Source: JANRKN01 sp033763435
Lineage (GTDB): Bacteria; Planctomycetota; Phycisphaerae; Phycisphaerales; UBA1924
DNA length: 10,416 nucleotides
Assembly (NCBI GenBank): GCA_033763435.1
Contig: JANRKN010000019.1
Location: 1-10,416 of the forward strand
Reading direction: 5' to 3'
Positions 1 to 6,705 of this stretch are shown one piece after another. Position 1 is the stretch's first letter. Every line of letters starts with the position of its first letter. A program made the position numbers and the translations under genes. The notes under the pieces were generated by a model. That model saw only the letters and a program-made list of their open reading frames with translations, ran no database searches and had not been told where the DNA came from.

Positions 1-819
1 GTGCCGGAGGGTGAGGTCCGGGGCATCGTGGTGTACGTGCCGAGCCTGGTGCCGGAGTTTGAGTCGGGGGTGGTGAAGACGCTGCGCCGTCGCGGGTGGG
101 CGGTGGTGTCGACGCCCGGGACGGAGCTGGTGCTGAGTCAGTCGCGGGTGCGGACAACGTGGTGGATCGGCCTCGAGGCCGACGACATGGCTGAGGGCTC
201 GAAAGAAGCGAGCAAGGAGGATCGGATCCAGCGGCTGACGTCGCGTGCGGCGGACGTGACGAGGAACCTCGTGGGCTTGACGGCCGAGGCGTATCGCGCG
301 GGGTTGAGAGCGCTGGAGCGTGATGAGCCGCGGATTGCGGGCAAGCCGGTGATCGTCGCGGGGTTCAGCTTGGGGGCGATCCTGGCGCCGGGCGTGGTTG
401 AGCGGCTTGCGACGGACCTGGGCCCGCGGCTGCGGGGCGTGGTGTTGGTGGGGGGCGGGGCCGACATCGCGGGGATTCTGCGTGATTCGGCGCTGACGGA
501 CCTGCGCGAGGCGCTGGACTGGGGCTTGGGGACGATCGAGGAGATCGACGACGAACGGTTTGAGAAGCTGCGGGCGGAGTATCTGGCGAAGGCGAAGCTG
601 GATCCGTACGCGCTTGCGCCGCGGGTTGGGAGGTTCCCGACGCTGGTGCTGCACGCGCGGGGCGATGGCATCGTGCCAGCGCGCTACGGCGAACTGTTGT
701 GGGAGCGGCTGGGCAAGCCCGAGCGCTGGAGCTGGGGCTATGGGCATCAGTTGCTGTTCTGGCGGCTCGATGGCTACGCCGACCGGATCGGCGAATGGAT
801 GGAGGAGCGCGCGCGCTGA
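1..819 (+). CDS. Alpha/beta hydrolase (5' end uncertain)
   Basis: This is a 272-residue alpha/beta-hydrolase-fold protein, probably a cytoplasmic serine hydrolase of unknown substrate. The nucleophile elbow GFSLG places the serine at residue 123. An aspartate in the motif HARGDGIVP (D222) and a histidine in GYGHQ (H249) follow in the order and spacing of a Ser-Asp-His triad. The N-terminal strand (VRGIVVYVPSL) matches the first core strand of the fold, but the usual HG oxyanion motif is replaced by PSLVPE. A charged helical section at about residues 62-112 precedes the elbow, and residues 150-200 could form a lid. A GTG occupies the first three bases of the window. The frame could therefore start there or continue upstream, so the start is not established. 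The next gene begins 17 bases after the stop, which suggests co-transcription with the FAD oxidase. No signal peptide is visible. Confidence 0.8.
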   Translation: MPEGEVRGIVVYVPSLVPEFESGVVKTLRRRGWAVVSTPGTELVLSQSRVRTTWWIGLEADDMAEGSKEASKEDRIQRLTSRAADVTRNLVGLTAEAYRAGLRALERDEPRIAGKPVIVAGFSLGAILAPGVVERLATDLGPRLRGVVLVGGGADIAGILRDSALTDLREALDWGLGTIEEIDDERFEKLRAEYLAKAKLDPYALAPRVGRFPTLVLHARGDGIVPARYGELLWERLGKPERWSWGYGHQLLFWRLDGYADRIGEWMEERAR

Positions 820-836
820 GCGCACGGGTGGAAGGC

Positions 837-2258
837 ATGATCGAGCTGAATGACGTGCATTCGAGGCTGAACCGCACGCGTGTGGCGCGGGTCGTGAGGC
901 CCGCGAACGAGGGCGAAGTGTGCGCGTTTGTGCGCGGGGCGCGGGAGCCGTTCTCGGTGATGGGGGGGCGGCACGCGATGGGCGGGCAGGCGTTCCTGGC
1001 TGGGGGCGTGGTGCTGGACACGACGGGGCTGACGGGCGGGGCGAGGCTCGATCGCGAGCGCGGACTGCTGACGATCGGCGCGGGCGCGATGTGGCCCGAG
1101 GTGATCGGCGCGACGGCGGGCAGCGGGTGGGGCATCCGACAGAAGCAGACGGGCGTGGATGATGTGACGCTCGGCGGGACGCTCGCGTGCAACGGGCATG
1201 GCCGCGTGCTCACGGCCGGGCCGATCGTTGACGATGTCGAGTCGTTCCGGCTCGTCACGCCCGAGGGCGAGGTGGTCGAATGTTCGCGTGAGCGCGAGCG
1301 TGAACTCTTTGGCGCGGTGATCGGTGGCTACGGGCTGCTGGGCGTCGTGACCGAGGTGACGCTGCGGCTTGTGCGTCGGCGCAAGGTGCGGCGGCTCGTC
1401 GATGTGCTTGATTTGGACGACGCGATGAATGCGGTGCACCGCCGCGTGGCCGAGGGGTGCGAGTACGGGGACTTTCAGTACGCGATCGACCCGGAGGGCG
1501 ACGGGTTTCTCAAGCGCGGCGTGATGGCGTGCTACAAGGCCGTGGGCGATGATGTCGAGCCCGACGGTGAGGGTGCGGACCTGCCGCGGGAGAAGTGGCT
1601 GGAGCTGCTGGAGCTTGCGCACCGGGACAAGTCTCGCGCGTTTGGGCTGTTCGCGCAGCACTATCTGTCGACGCACGGGCGGGTCTACTTCGCCGACACG
1701 ATGCAGTTGGCGACGTACATCCCGGAGTATGCCGAGTTTCTCGCGCAGCGACGTGGGGTGGTCGGCGGCGGTGGTGGTGGGGGTGGTAGTGGGGGTGGGG
1801 CGGACGAGTCGCTGATGATCACCGAGCTGGACGTGCCGCCCGGGCAGTTGACCGAATTCATGGCGCGCGCGCGGGCGCTGCTGCGGTCGCTGGGCGTGGA
1901 CGATCTCTACGGCACGATCCGGGCGATTCAGCGTGACACCACGACGATGCTGCCTTGGGCGAGCGCGGACTATGCGTGCGTGATTTTCAATCTGCGAGCG
2001 GTGCACACCGAGGTGGGCCTGGCGCGGACGCGTGCCGCGGCGTGCGGGCTGATCGATGAGGCGCTGGCGCTGGGCGGGAACTTCTTTCTGACGTACCACC
2101 CGTGGGCCTCGGGCGCGCAGCTCGAGCGGGCCTATCCGAGGCTGCGCGAGTTTCTGCGGCTCAAGGACCGCGTGGACCCGCGCGGGCGGCTGCGGAGCGA
2201 TTGGGAGCGAACGGTGCGTGCGGCGTTGGGTTTGGAGGCGGGGGCGGCGCGTGGGTAA
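837..2258 (+). CDS. FAD-linked oxidase, VAO/PCMH family
   Basis: This is a 473-residue flavoprotein of the FAD_binding_4 (VAO/PCMH) fold, which oxidises alcohols, aldoses or similar substrates. The FAD domain covers about residues 10-185. It has the early loop SVMGGRHAMGG (40-50), the diphosphate-binding stretch LGGTLACNGHG (112-122), and the segment IGGYGLLGVVTEVTL. The second and third of these resemble DprE1, gulonolactone-oxidase and alditol-oxidase relatives. H46 sits where alditol oxidases carry covalently bound FAD, so covalent attachment is possible. The C-terminal KDRVDPRGRL (443-452) is the typical end of this family. A run of glycines with one serine (310-321) interrupts the substrate domain and looks like a disordered insert. 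The frame is open back to 699, but that part overlaps the hydrolase, so ATG 837 is preferred; GTG 828 is an alternative. The ribosome-binding site is weak. The exact substrate cannot be told from sequence. Confidence 0.82.
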   Translation: MIELNDVHSRLNRTRVARVVRPANEGEVCAFVRGAREPFSVMGGRHAMGGQAFLAGGVVLDTTGLTGGARLDRERGLLTIGAGAMWPEVIGATAGSGWGIRQKQTGVDDVTLGGTLACNGHGRVLTAGPIVDDVESFRLVTPEGEVVECSRERERELFGAVIGGYGLLGVVTEVTLRLVRRRKVRRLVDVLDLDDAMNAVHRRVAEGCEYGDFQYAIDPEGDGFLKRGVMACYKAVGDDVEPDGEGADLPREKWLELLELAHRDKSRAFGLFAQHYLSTHGRVYFADTMQLATYIPEYAEFLAQRRGVVGGGGGGGGSGGGADESLMITELDVPPGQLTEFMARARALLRSLGVDDLYGTIRAIQRDTTTMLPWASADYACVIFNLRAVHTEVGLARTRAAACGLIDEALALGGNFFLTYHPWASGAQLERAYPRLREFLRLKDRVDPRGRLRSDWERTVRAALGLEAGAARG

Positions 2259-2280
2259 GGCGGTTGCGGGAGGGCGGGAG

Positions 2281-2286
2281 TACGCT
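2281..2286 (+). promoter_or_regulatory. Putative -10 box (TACGCT), leaderless start
   Basis: TACGCT fits the TAnnnT pattern and lies 10 bases before ATG 2297. A transcript started from it would have a leader of about 0-4 bases. No convincing -35 is seen at 16-18 bases upstream. The same hexamer sits at nearly the same distance from the antiporter start at 8830. Confidence 0.35.
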
Positions 2287-2296
2287 GGACTCACGC

Positions 2297-3169
2297 ATGA
2301 GTTCTGAACGCACGCTGACGTGGACGTTGTTGCTGTCGAAGTGGACGGAGTTCGCGCGCGCGGCCGTGGCGCTGCCGGCGGGGGGCGATGGCGCGCGCTG
2401 GAAGGCCTCGGTGCCCGCGGTGATCGGCCTGCAGGCGCTGACGCACGCGCTGGGCGAGCTGGACATGGTGTGTGCGGGAAGTGGGGGCGCGGGTGGGGCT
2501 GGTGGGGCGGATGATTACGAGGTGGGCCAGGACCGCGCGGAGGTGATGATCCGTCAGTACACGCGCGACCTGCACGAGATTTGGAAGGGCGAGGCGATGC
2601 CCGGCGGGATGGCCGAGCTGGTGAGCGACGCGCGGCTTGCGCTGAGCGCGACGCGCGAGGCGGGTTTGGAGCTGGTGAGTCCGCTGCCGCGGATGGTCGC
2701 GCCGGCGCCGTCTGGTGCGCGGGCGGGCGCGCGGGGGAGCGCGATCGCCGAGGGGTTTGATGGCGAGGTGTGGATTCTTAAGCCCGGGACGGTGGTGTTC
2801 GCGGGGGTGGTGGCGGCGTTTGTGAAGACGCGGACGGGACGGCCCGCGGGCGCTGGCGTGGTGCGGGCGGTGGCGTCGGCGCTGGGGCTCAGCCGCGATG
2901 GTCAGGCGTGGCCAGCGTCGCGGCGGGTGCCTGGGATGAGGCAGGTGTACCGGCAGTTTGAGGACGGCCAGCCCGCGCGGGACGTGATCGTGCCGATGCG
3001 CGACGAGCTGCCCGCGGGCTTTCCGATGCTGGTCGAGTGGGTGAGCAAGGGTCGCGTCGCGGCGGAGTTTCCGCAGGCGGAGGTGCTGGCGTGGACGCAG
3101 AGCCAGGAGCGGACGTTGGCGGGCCGGACGCTGCCGACGATCGAGCCGCAGGCGCCTTTGGAGCCCTGA
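2297..3169 (+). CDS. Hypothetical protein
   Basis: I do not recognise this 290-residue protein and assign no function. The N-terminal part (about 5-60) is helical with hydrophobic patches (TWTLLLSKWTEFARAAVALP), but it is not a signal peptide because it lacks a cleavage site. A glycine/alanine linker (about 62-72) follows, then a charged helical stretch (DRAEVMIRQYTRDLHEIWKG). After a second low-complexity Ala/Gly/Arg region come a beta-rich section (GEVWILKPGTVVFAG, about 157-171) and a C-terminal part rich in Val, Arg and Trp. No catalytic motif or membrane span is clear. The frame is open back to 2102 inside the preceding oxidase gene. ATG 2297 is chosen because it lies 38 bases after that gene's stop and just behind a -10-like box. 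The gene may be transcribed alone or read through from upstream. Confidence 0.7.
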   Translation: MSSERTLTWTLLLSKWTEFARAAVALPAGGDGARWKASVPAVIGLQALTHALGELDMVCAGSGGAGGAGGADDYEVGQDRAEVMIRQYTRDLHEIWKGEAMPGGMAELVSDARLALSATREAGLELVSPLPRMVAPAPSGARAGARGSAIAEGFDGEVWILKPGTVVFAGVVAAFVKTRTGRPAGAGVVRAVASALGLSRDGQAWPASRRVPGMRQVYRQFEDGQPARDVIVPMRDELPAGFPMLVEWVSKGRVAAEFPQAEVLAWTQSQERTLAGRTLPTIEPQAPLEP

Positions 3170-3193
3170 GCGGGGCGGGCGAGGGCGGGGTTC

Positions 3194-3199
3194 TATACT
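3194..3199 (+). promoter_or_regulatory. Putative -10 box (TATACT) for mdh
   Basis: TATACT matches five of six bases of the bacterial -10 consensus and is an AT-rich island in GC-rich DNA. It lies 24 bases after the preceding stop codon and about 100 bases before the mdh start. No recognisable -35 is present 16-18 bases upstream. Transcription would begin near 3206, directly before the G-rich tandem repeat. Confidence 0.45.
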
Positions 3200-3210
3200 T
3201 GGGCCGAGGC

Positions 3211-3243
3211 GGGGAACGGGTGGGGAACGGGTGGGGAATCGGG
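3211..3243 (+). repeat. 11-bp tandem repeat, possible G-quadruplex in mdh leader
   Basis: Three adjoining 11-base units are seen: GGGGAACGGGT twice, then the variant GGGGAATCGGG. On the plus (RNA-like) strand this gives alternating runs of four and three guanines separated by AAC and T. That meets the usual pattern for an intramolecular G-quadruplex with short loops. More G runs follow to about 3266. The element lies between the predicted -10 box and the mdh ribosome-binding site, so it would be in the 5' leader. Confidence 0.6.
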
Positions 3244-3282
3244 TTGGCGGGCGGGGCAGGTGGGGTCGTCACACTCATTCCC

Positions 3283-3289
3283 GGAAGGA
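3283..3289 (+). promoter_or_regulatory. Ribosome-binding site of mdh
   Basis: GGAAGGA lies 8 bases before ATG 3298 and 11 before the adjacent ATG 3301. This is a good Shine-Dalgarno sequence and fixes the start far downstream of the first possible start in this frame (3037). Confidence 0.7.
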
Positions 3290-3297
3290 TCAAGACC

Positions 3298-4281
3298 ATG
3301 ATGCGGCGGGCGAAGATTTCGGTGATCGGCGCGGGCAATATCGGCGGCGAGTGCGCGCGGTCCATCGCGATGAAAGAGCTGGGCGACGTCGTTCTGCTGG
3401 ACATCCCCAACAAGGACAAGCCCGAGCTGCACATGCCCCGCGGCAAGGCGCTGGACCTTGCCTGCTGCGGGCCCGTCGAGAACTTCGATTCGCGGATCAC
3501 CGGCACGTTTGACTACAAGGACATCGAGGGCTCGGACGTGGTGATCGTCACCGCGGGCGTCCCGCGCAAGCCCGGCCAGAGCCGCGACGACCTTGTGAGC
3601 ATCAACGCCGGCATCGTGAAGAACGTCGCGCAGAACATCAAGCAGTACGCGCCCAACGCGATCGTGATCGTGGTGAGCAATCCGCTCGACGCGATGGTGT
3701 ACGTGATGTGGAAGGTCACGGGCTTCCCCGCGCCCCGCGTGATCGGTCAGGCGGGCGCGCTGGACGTCGCGCGGTACAAGGCGTTCCTGGCGATGGAGCT
3801 GGGCGTGAGCGTCGAGGACATCCAGGGCCTGCTGCTGGGCGGTCACGGCGACGACATGGTGCCGCTGCCTCGCCTGACGAGCGTGAACGGGATCCCGGTG
3901 CAGGACCTGCTGCCGGCCGAGAAGATCCAGGCGTGCGTGGACCGCGCGAAGGTGGGCGGGGGCGAGATCGTGAAGCTGATGGGGACGAGCGCGTGGTACG
4001 CGCCCAGCGCCGGCACGATCGAGATGGTCGAGGCGATCGTGCGCGACAAGAAGCGCGTGATCCCCAGCGCGGCGTTCTGCGAGAAGGAGTTCGGCGCGGC
4101 GGCGATGAACGGCGGCAAGGGCCTGTTCGTGGGCGTGCCGGCGGTGCTGGGCGCCAAGGGCGTCGAGCGGATCGTGACCTTCAAGATGAACGACGAGGAG
4201 CAGAAGTTCATGAACGAGTCGATCAGCCACGTGAAGGACCTGATCGGCGCGACCGTGAAGCTGTTCCCCGAACTGGCCTGA
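3298..4281 (+). CDS. mdh: Malate dehydrogenase (NAD-dependent, LDH-like type)
   Basis: This 327-residue cytoplasmic enzyme interconverts malate and oxaloacetate with NAD in the citric acid cycle; the length is normal for the family. The Rossmann loop GAGNIGG (11-17) and D35 at the end of the second strand bind NAD. R90 and R96 in GVPRKPGQSRDD are the mobile-loop and substrate arginines that mark malate rather than lactate specificity. N128 (SNPLD), D156 and R159 (GALDVAR), and the catalytic H183 (GGHGDDMVP) complete the active site. The stretch before the catalytic Asp reads GQAGALD instead of the common GMAGVLD. Two ATG codons stand in tandem; the first is chosen by its spacing to the ribosome-binding site. 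No terminator is seen in the 63 bases before the CpeT-FKBP gene, so the two may be co-transcribed. Confidence 0.95.
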   Translation: MMRRAKISVIGAGNIGGECARSIAMKELGDVVLLDIPNKDKPELHMPRGKALDLACCGPVENFDSRITGTFDYKDIEGSDVVIVTAGVPRKPGQSRDDLVSINAGIVKNVAQNIKQYAPNAIVIVVSNPLDAMVYVMWKVTGFPAPRVIGQAGALDVARYKAFLAMELGVSVEDIQGLLLGGHGDDMVPLPRLTSVNGIPVQDLLPAEKIQACVDRAKVGGGEIVKLMGTSAWYAPSAGTIEMVEAIVRDKKRVIPSAAFCEKEFGAAAMNGGKGLFVGVPAVLGAKGVERIVTFKMNDEEQKFMNESISHVKDLIGATVKLFPELA

Positions 4282-4328
4282 ACGGCCCGCGTAGACCGAT
4301 AGACGCCCTGAACGTTCAACTTCAACTC

Positions 4329-4335
4329 TGAGGAA
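4329..4335 (+). promoter_or_regulatory. Ribosome-binding site of the CpeT-FKBP gene
   Basis: TGAGGAA lies 9 bases before ATG 4345 and is one of only two clear Shine-Dalgarno sites in the window. It supports a start that also gives a well-formed signal peptide. Confidence 0.65.
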
Positions 4336-4344
4336 CCCCTGCGA

Positions 4345-5559
4345 ATGAAGACGCTGATTCCCATCGTGACCGCGGCGGCGCTGCTCGCTTCGAGCGGTCT
4401 GGCGCTGGCCCAGGATGCCGCGGCCCCGGCCGCCCAGCCCGCGGCGGCGCCGGCTCCCGAGTCGCCGTCGTGGTCGAGCGAGGATATTGCGAAGATCGGC
4501 AACGCCCTCCGCGGCTCGTGGAAGAGCACGCCCGTCAAGCAGGGCGACGATGCGGCGCAGACGACCGAGATCGTGCTGAACATCGCGCCGGTCAAGCTGC
4601 CCGACGTGCCCGACGCGCTGTATGTCGAGGCTGCGCGGGCCGACGCGATGCACCGCCCGTACCGCACGGCCATCTTCCAGATCTACGCGTACAAGGGCGG
4701 GCACCGCCTGCGGACGTACGAGATCAACCGCGGCTCGGAGCCGCTCGTCCGCTCGATCGCCTCGGCGCCGCAGCTTGCGGGCCTGTGGGCCGCGCCGGAT
4801 TTGTTCCCGGCGATTGCTCGCAGCGATCTGTACGCGACGCTGGACCTGGACCTCACCGTGACGGCCGACGGGTTTACGGGCAAGACGCCTTATCCGTATC
4901 CGACCGGCGTCGGCGGCGCGGTCGAGATGACCAGCGAGCTGTCGATCGCGGGCGACACGATGACGAGCATCGACCGGGGCATCGCGGGCGACGGGCGCAT
5001 CGTGTGGGGCTCGGGCGAGAATGAGCGGTACACGTTCAAGAAGTTCACGCCCAGCGTGACCGTCGACCGCAAGGAAGGCGGGCTGGCGGTGATCACGTTC
5101 AGCAAGGGCGATGGCCAGACGGCGATCACGACGGGCGACCGCGTGGCGGCCAACTACGCCGGGTGGCTCGCGAACGGGACGCAGTTTGATACCTCGCTGG
5201 CGCCGGGGCGTCAGCCCCTGGTGTTCCAGCACGGCGGACTGATCCAAGGCTGGAACGTGGGCCTGCTCGGGCTGAGCAAGGGCTCGATCGTCCGGCTGGT
5301 GGTGCCGCCCGCGATGGGCTACGGCGATCGTCCGGCCGGGCCGATCCCGCCGGGCTCGACGCTGTACTTCGAGGTGGAGATCAAGGCGGTCGATCGTCCG
5401 GTCGCGCCCCCCACGGCCCCGACCGCTCCCGCGGCTCCGGCGGCGCCCGCCTCGGGCGGTGATGGTCACAATCACGACGGCCATAACCACGATGGGCACG
5501 ACCACTCGAACGAGAAGCCCGCGACCCAGCCTGCCACGCAGCCGGCCAAGCCCAACTGA
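4345..5559 (+). CDS. Secreted CpcT/CpeT-like + FKBP prolyl isomerase fusion
   Basis: This is a 404-residue exported protein with three parts. Residues 1-22 form a signal peptide (charged start, hydrophobic core, ALA cleavage site before Q23), followed by an Ala/Pro-rich linker. Residues 45-235 resemble the CpcT/CpeT bilin-lyase family: YVEAARAD..PYR at 93-107, DRG at 210-212, then a VWG...YTFKKF ending (220-234). Residues 240-348 are an FKBP peptidyl-prolyl isomerase domain. Its pocket residues line up with FKBP12: Y271, F281, D282, F294, I300, W303, Y326, F342. After a Pro/Ala linker, the tail has three GHxHD-like units (374-388, six histidines) able to bind Ni, Zn or Cu, much as SlyD does. 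No cysteine was seen. The FKBP part suggests extracytoplasmic protein folding. The CpeT part more likely binds a small ligand or peptide than attaches bilins, since no phycobiliprotein gene is nearby. Probably co-transcribed with mdh. Confidence 0.88.
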   Translation: MKTLIPIVTAAALLASSGLALAQDAAAPAAQPAAAPAPESPSWSSEDIAKIGNALRGSWKSTPVKQGDDAAQTTEIVLNIAPVKLPDVPDALYVEAARADAMHRPYRTAIFQIYAYKGGHRLRTYEINRGSEPLVRSIASAPQLAGLWAAPDLFPAIARSDLYATLDLDLTVTADGFTGKTPYPYPTGVGGAVEMTSELSIAGDTMTSIDRGIAGDGRIVWGSGENERYTFKKFTPSVTVDRKEGGLAVITFSKGDGQTAITTGDRVAANYAGWLANGTQFDTSLAPGRQPLVFQHGGLIQGWNVGLLGLSKGSIVRLVVPPAMGYGDRPAGPIPPGSTLYFEVEIKAVDRPVAPPTAPTAPAAPAAPASGGDGHNHDGHNHDGHDHSNEKPATQPATQPAKPN

Positions 5560-5585
5560 GTCTCGGCGAGACTGATCGATTCCCC

Positions 5586-5617
5586 AGGCCCGAGGCATGC
5601 ACGCCTCGGGCCTTTTT
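5586..5617 (+). terminator. Rho-independent terminator
   Basis: A perfect 11-base-pair stem (AGGCCCGAGGC at 5586-5596 with GCCTCGGGCCT at 5603-5613) encloses a 6-base loop. The run of five T at 5613-5617 overlaps the base of the stem. It lies 26 bases after the CpeT-FKBP stop and closes the mdh unit. A smaller hairpin (GTCTC/GAGAC, 5560-5572) follows the stop directly. Confidence 0.9.
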
Positions 5618-5628
5618 CGTGGGTGTTT

Positions 5629-5657
5629 TTGTGATCGCGGGCCCGGGTCCATACCAT
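5629..5657 (+). promoter_or_regulatory. Putative promoter of the dnaJ-like gene
   Basis: TTGTGA (5629-5634) and TACCAT (5652-5657) each match four of six consensus bases and are exactly 17 bases apart. The -10 ends 7 bases before ATG 5665, so transcription would begin at or next to the start codon. This points to a leaderless mRNA and to 5665 as the start, because the in-frame ATG at 5656 lies inside the -10 box. Confidence 0.5.
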
Positions 5658-5664
5658 GCGGCCG

Positions 5665-6705
5665 ATGGCCGAGCGAGATCTCTATCAGGTGTTGGGCGTC
5701 GCCCGGAGCGCGGGCGAAGAGGAGATCAAGCGCGCGTATCGCAAGCTCGCGCGTGAGCATCATCCGGATGTGAACAAGGCGGCGGACGCCGCGGAGAAGT
5801 TTTCAAAGATCAACCACGCGTACGAGGTGCTCAGCGACGCGAAGAAGCGCAAGCTGTACGACCAGTTCGGCGAGGCGGGGTTGGATCCCAACTTCGGGGC
5901 GGGCTTTGGCGCGGGCTTCGGGGGTGGCGGGGGCGGTGGAGGCCGGCGCGGGACGTACTCGTGGAGCAATGTCGGCGGCCGGCCCGGCGCGGCGGGTGGT
6001 GGGGGTAGTGGGGGTGGCGGCGCGTTCGACCCCGAAGATCTCTCTTCGATGTTTGACGCCTTCTTCAAGGCGCCGGGGGACTCCAGCGACTTTGAGGACT
6101 TCGTCCGCGCGGGGGGCAAGAAACCTCGCGGCCGTGCGGGCAAGGCGCAGCGTGCGTCCGTCACGCGCGAGCTCCCCATCTCGTTCATGACGGCGGCGCT
6201 GGGCGGGGCCGAGTCCGTGCGCGTCAGCGGCCTGTCGGGCACGAAGACCATCGACGTCAAGGTCCCCGCCGGGATCGACGAGGGCGCGGTGCTGCGTGTG
6301 CCCGCGAGTGCGACGGGCGAGAAGCAGGACCTGCTGCTGACGGTGCGGATCGGCGAGCACCCGCTCTATCGGCGCGGCGAGGGCGCGGCCAAGGGGACAG
6401 GCCTGGACCTCGCGATGGACCTGCCGCTCTCGATCACCGAGGCGACGCTCGGCGCGACGGTGGAGGTGCCGACGCCCCGAGGAGCGGTCGAGGTCGCGAT
6501 CCCTGCGGGCACGCCCAGCGGCGCGAAGCTGCGCCTCAAGGGCCGGGGCATCCACGATCCGCAGGGCCGGCAGGGAGATCTGTACGCGGTGGTCAAGGTC
6601 GTGCCGCCGAGGCCCGAGACGCTGACCGACCAAGACCGTGCGGCGCTTCGCGCAATCGGTCAGAACTCGCCCGGTCCGCGCACGGGGCGCGAGTGGACGT
6701 CATGA
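5665..6705 (+). CDS. DnaJ-type co-chaperone lacking the zinc finger (CbpA-like)
   Basis: This 346-residue type II Hsp40 delivers unfolded proteins to DnaK and stimulates its ATPase. The J domain spans about residues 1-66 with the essential HPD tripeptide at 33-35 and the QFGEAGLD end. A long Gly/Phe-rich linker (about 75-125) includes eight glycines in a row (86-93). The two C-terminal beta domains run from about 168 to 325, with the phrases KVPAGIDEG, GEHPLYRR and GRGIHDPQGRQGDLY typical of DnaJ/CbpA. The four CxxCxGxG repeats of classical DnaJ are missing and no cysteine was seen, so it is probably an accessory paralogue rather than the main DnaJ. ATG 5665 is preferred over ATG 5656 because of promoter position and the usual family start. 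Its stop overlaps the mnmG start, which suggests translational coupling. Confidence 0.92.
   Translation: MAERDLYQVLGVARSAGEEEIKRAYRKLAREHHPDVNKAADAAEKFSKINHAYEVLSDAKKRKLYDQFGEAGLDPNFGAGFGAGFGGGGGGGGRRGTYSWSNVGGRPGAAGGGGSGGGGAFDPEDLSSMFDAFFKAPGDSSDFEDFVRAGGKKPRGRAGKAQRASVTRELPISFMTAALGGAESVRVSGLSGTKTIDVKVPAGIDEGAVLRVPASATGEKQDLLLTVRIGEHPLYRRGEGAAKGTGLDLAMDLPLSITEATLGATVEVPTPRGAVEVAIPAGTPSGAKLRLKGRGIHDPQGRQGDLYAVVKVVPPRPETLTDQDRAALRAIGQNSPGPRTGREWTS

Noticed and set aside
699..836. Upstream extension of the FAD oxidase frame into the hydrolase gene
   Set aside because: The extension encodes Arg/Ala-rich sequence unlike the family's N-terminus and overlaps a well-supported gene by 121 bases.
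1764..1799. G-rich tract in the FAD oxidase as a regulatory G-quadruplex
   Set aside because: The pattern is explained by in-frame glycine codons, so no separate nucleic-acid function is claimed.
774..2294. Minus-strand open frame (506 residues) opposite the FAD oxidase
   Set aside because: Composition is typical of an antisense shadow (Arg, His, Pro), and the plus strand has recognisable flavoprotein motifs.
3211..3243. Tandem repeat as a CRISPR array or iteron origin
   Set aside because: Units are 11 bases, directly adjoining and without spacers, only three copies, and with no replication gene nearby.
3037..3297. Upstream extension of the mdh frame
   Set aside because: It would add 87 Gly-rich residues before the NAD-binding strand, overlap the previous gene, and ignore the good ribosome-binding site at 3283.
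4465..5050. Reading the CpeT-like domain as evidence for phycobilisomes or photosynthesis
   Set aside because: The protein carries a signal peptide and is fused to FKBP. No phycobiliprotein, bilin synthesis or photosystem gene is in the window.
3193..5763. Very long minus-strand open frame (856 residues) opposite mdh and the CpeT-FKBP gene
   Set aside because: Its product is Arg/His/Asp-rich low-complexity sequence with no domain, as expected opposite GC-rich genes with strong third-position bias. The plus-strand genes have clear families.
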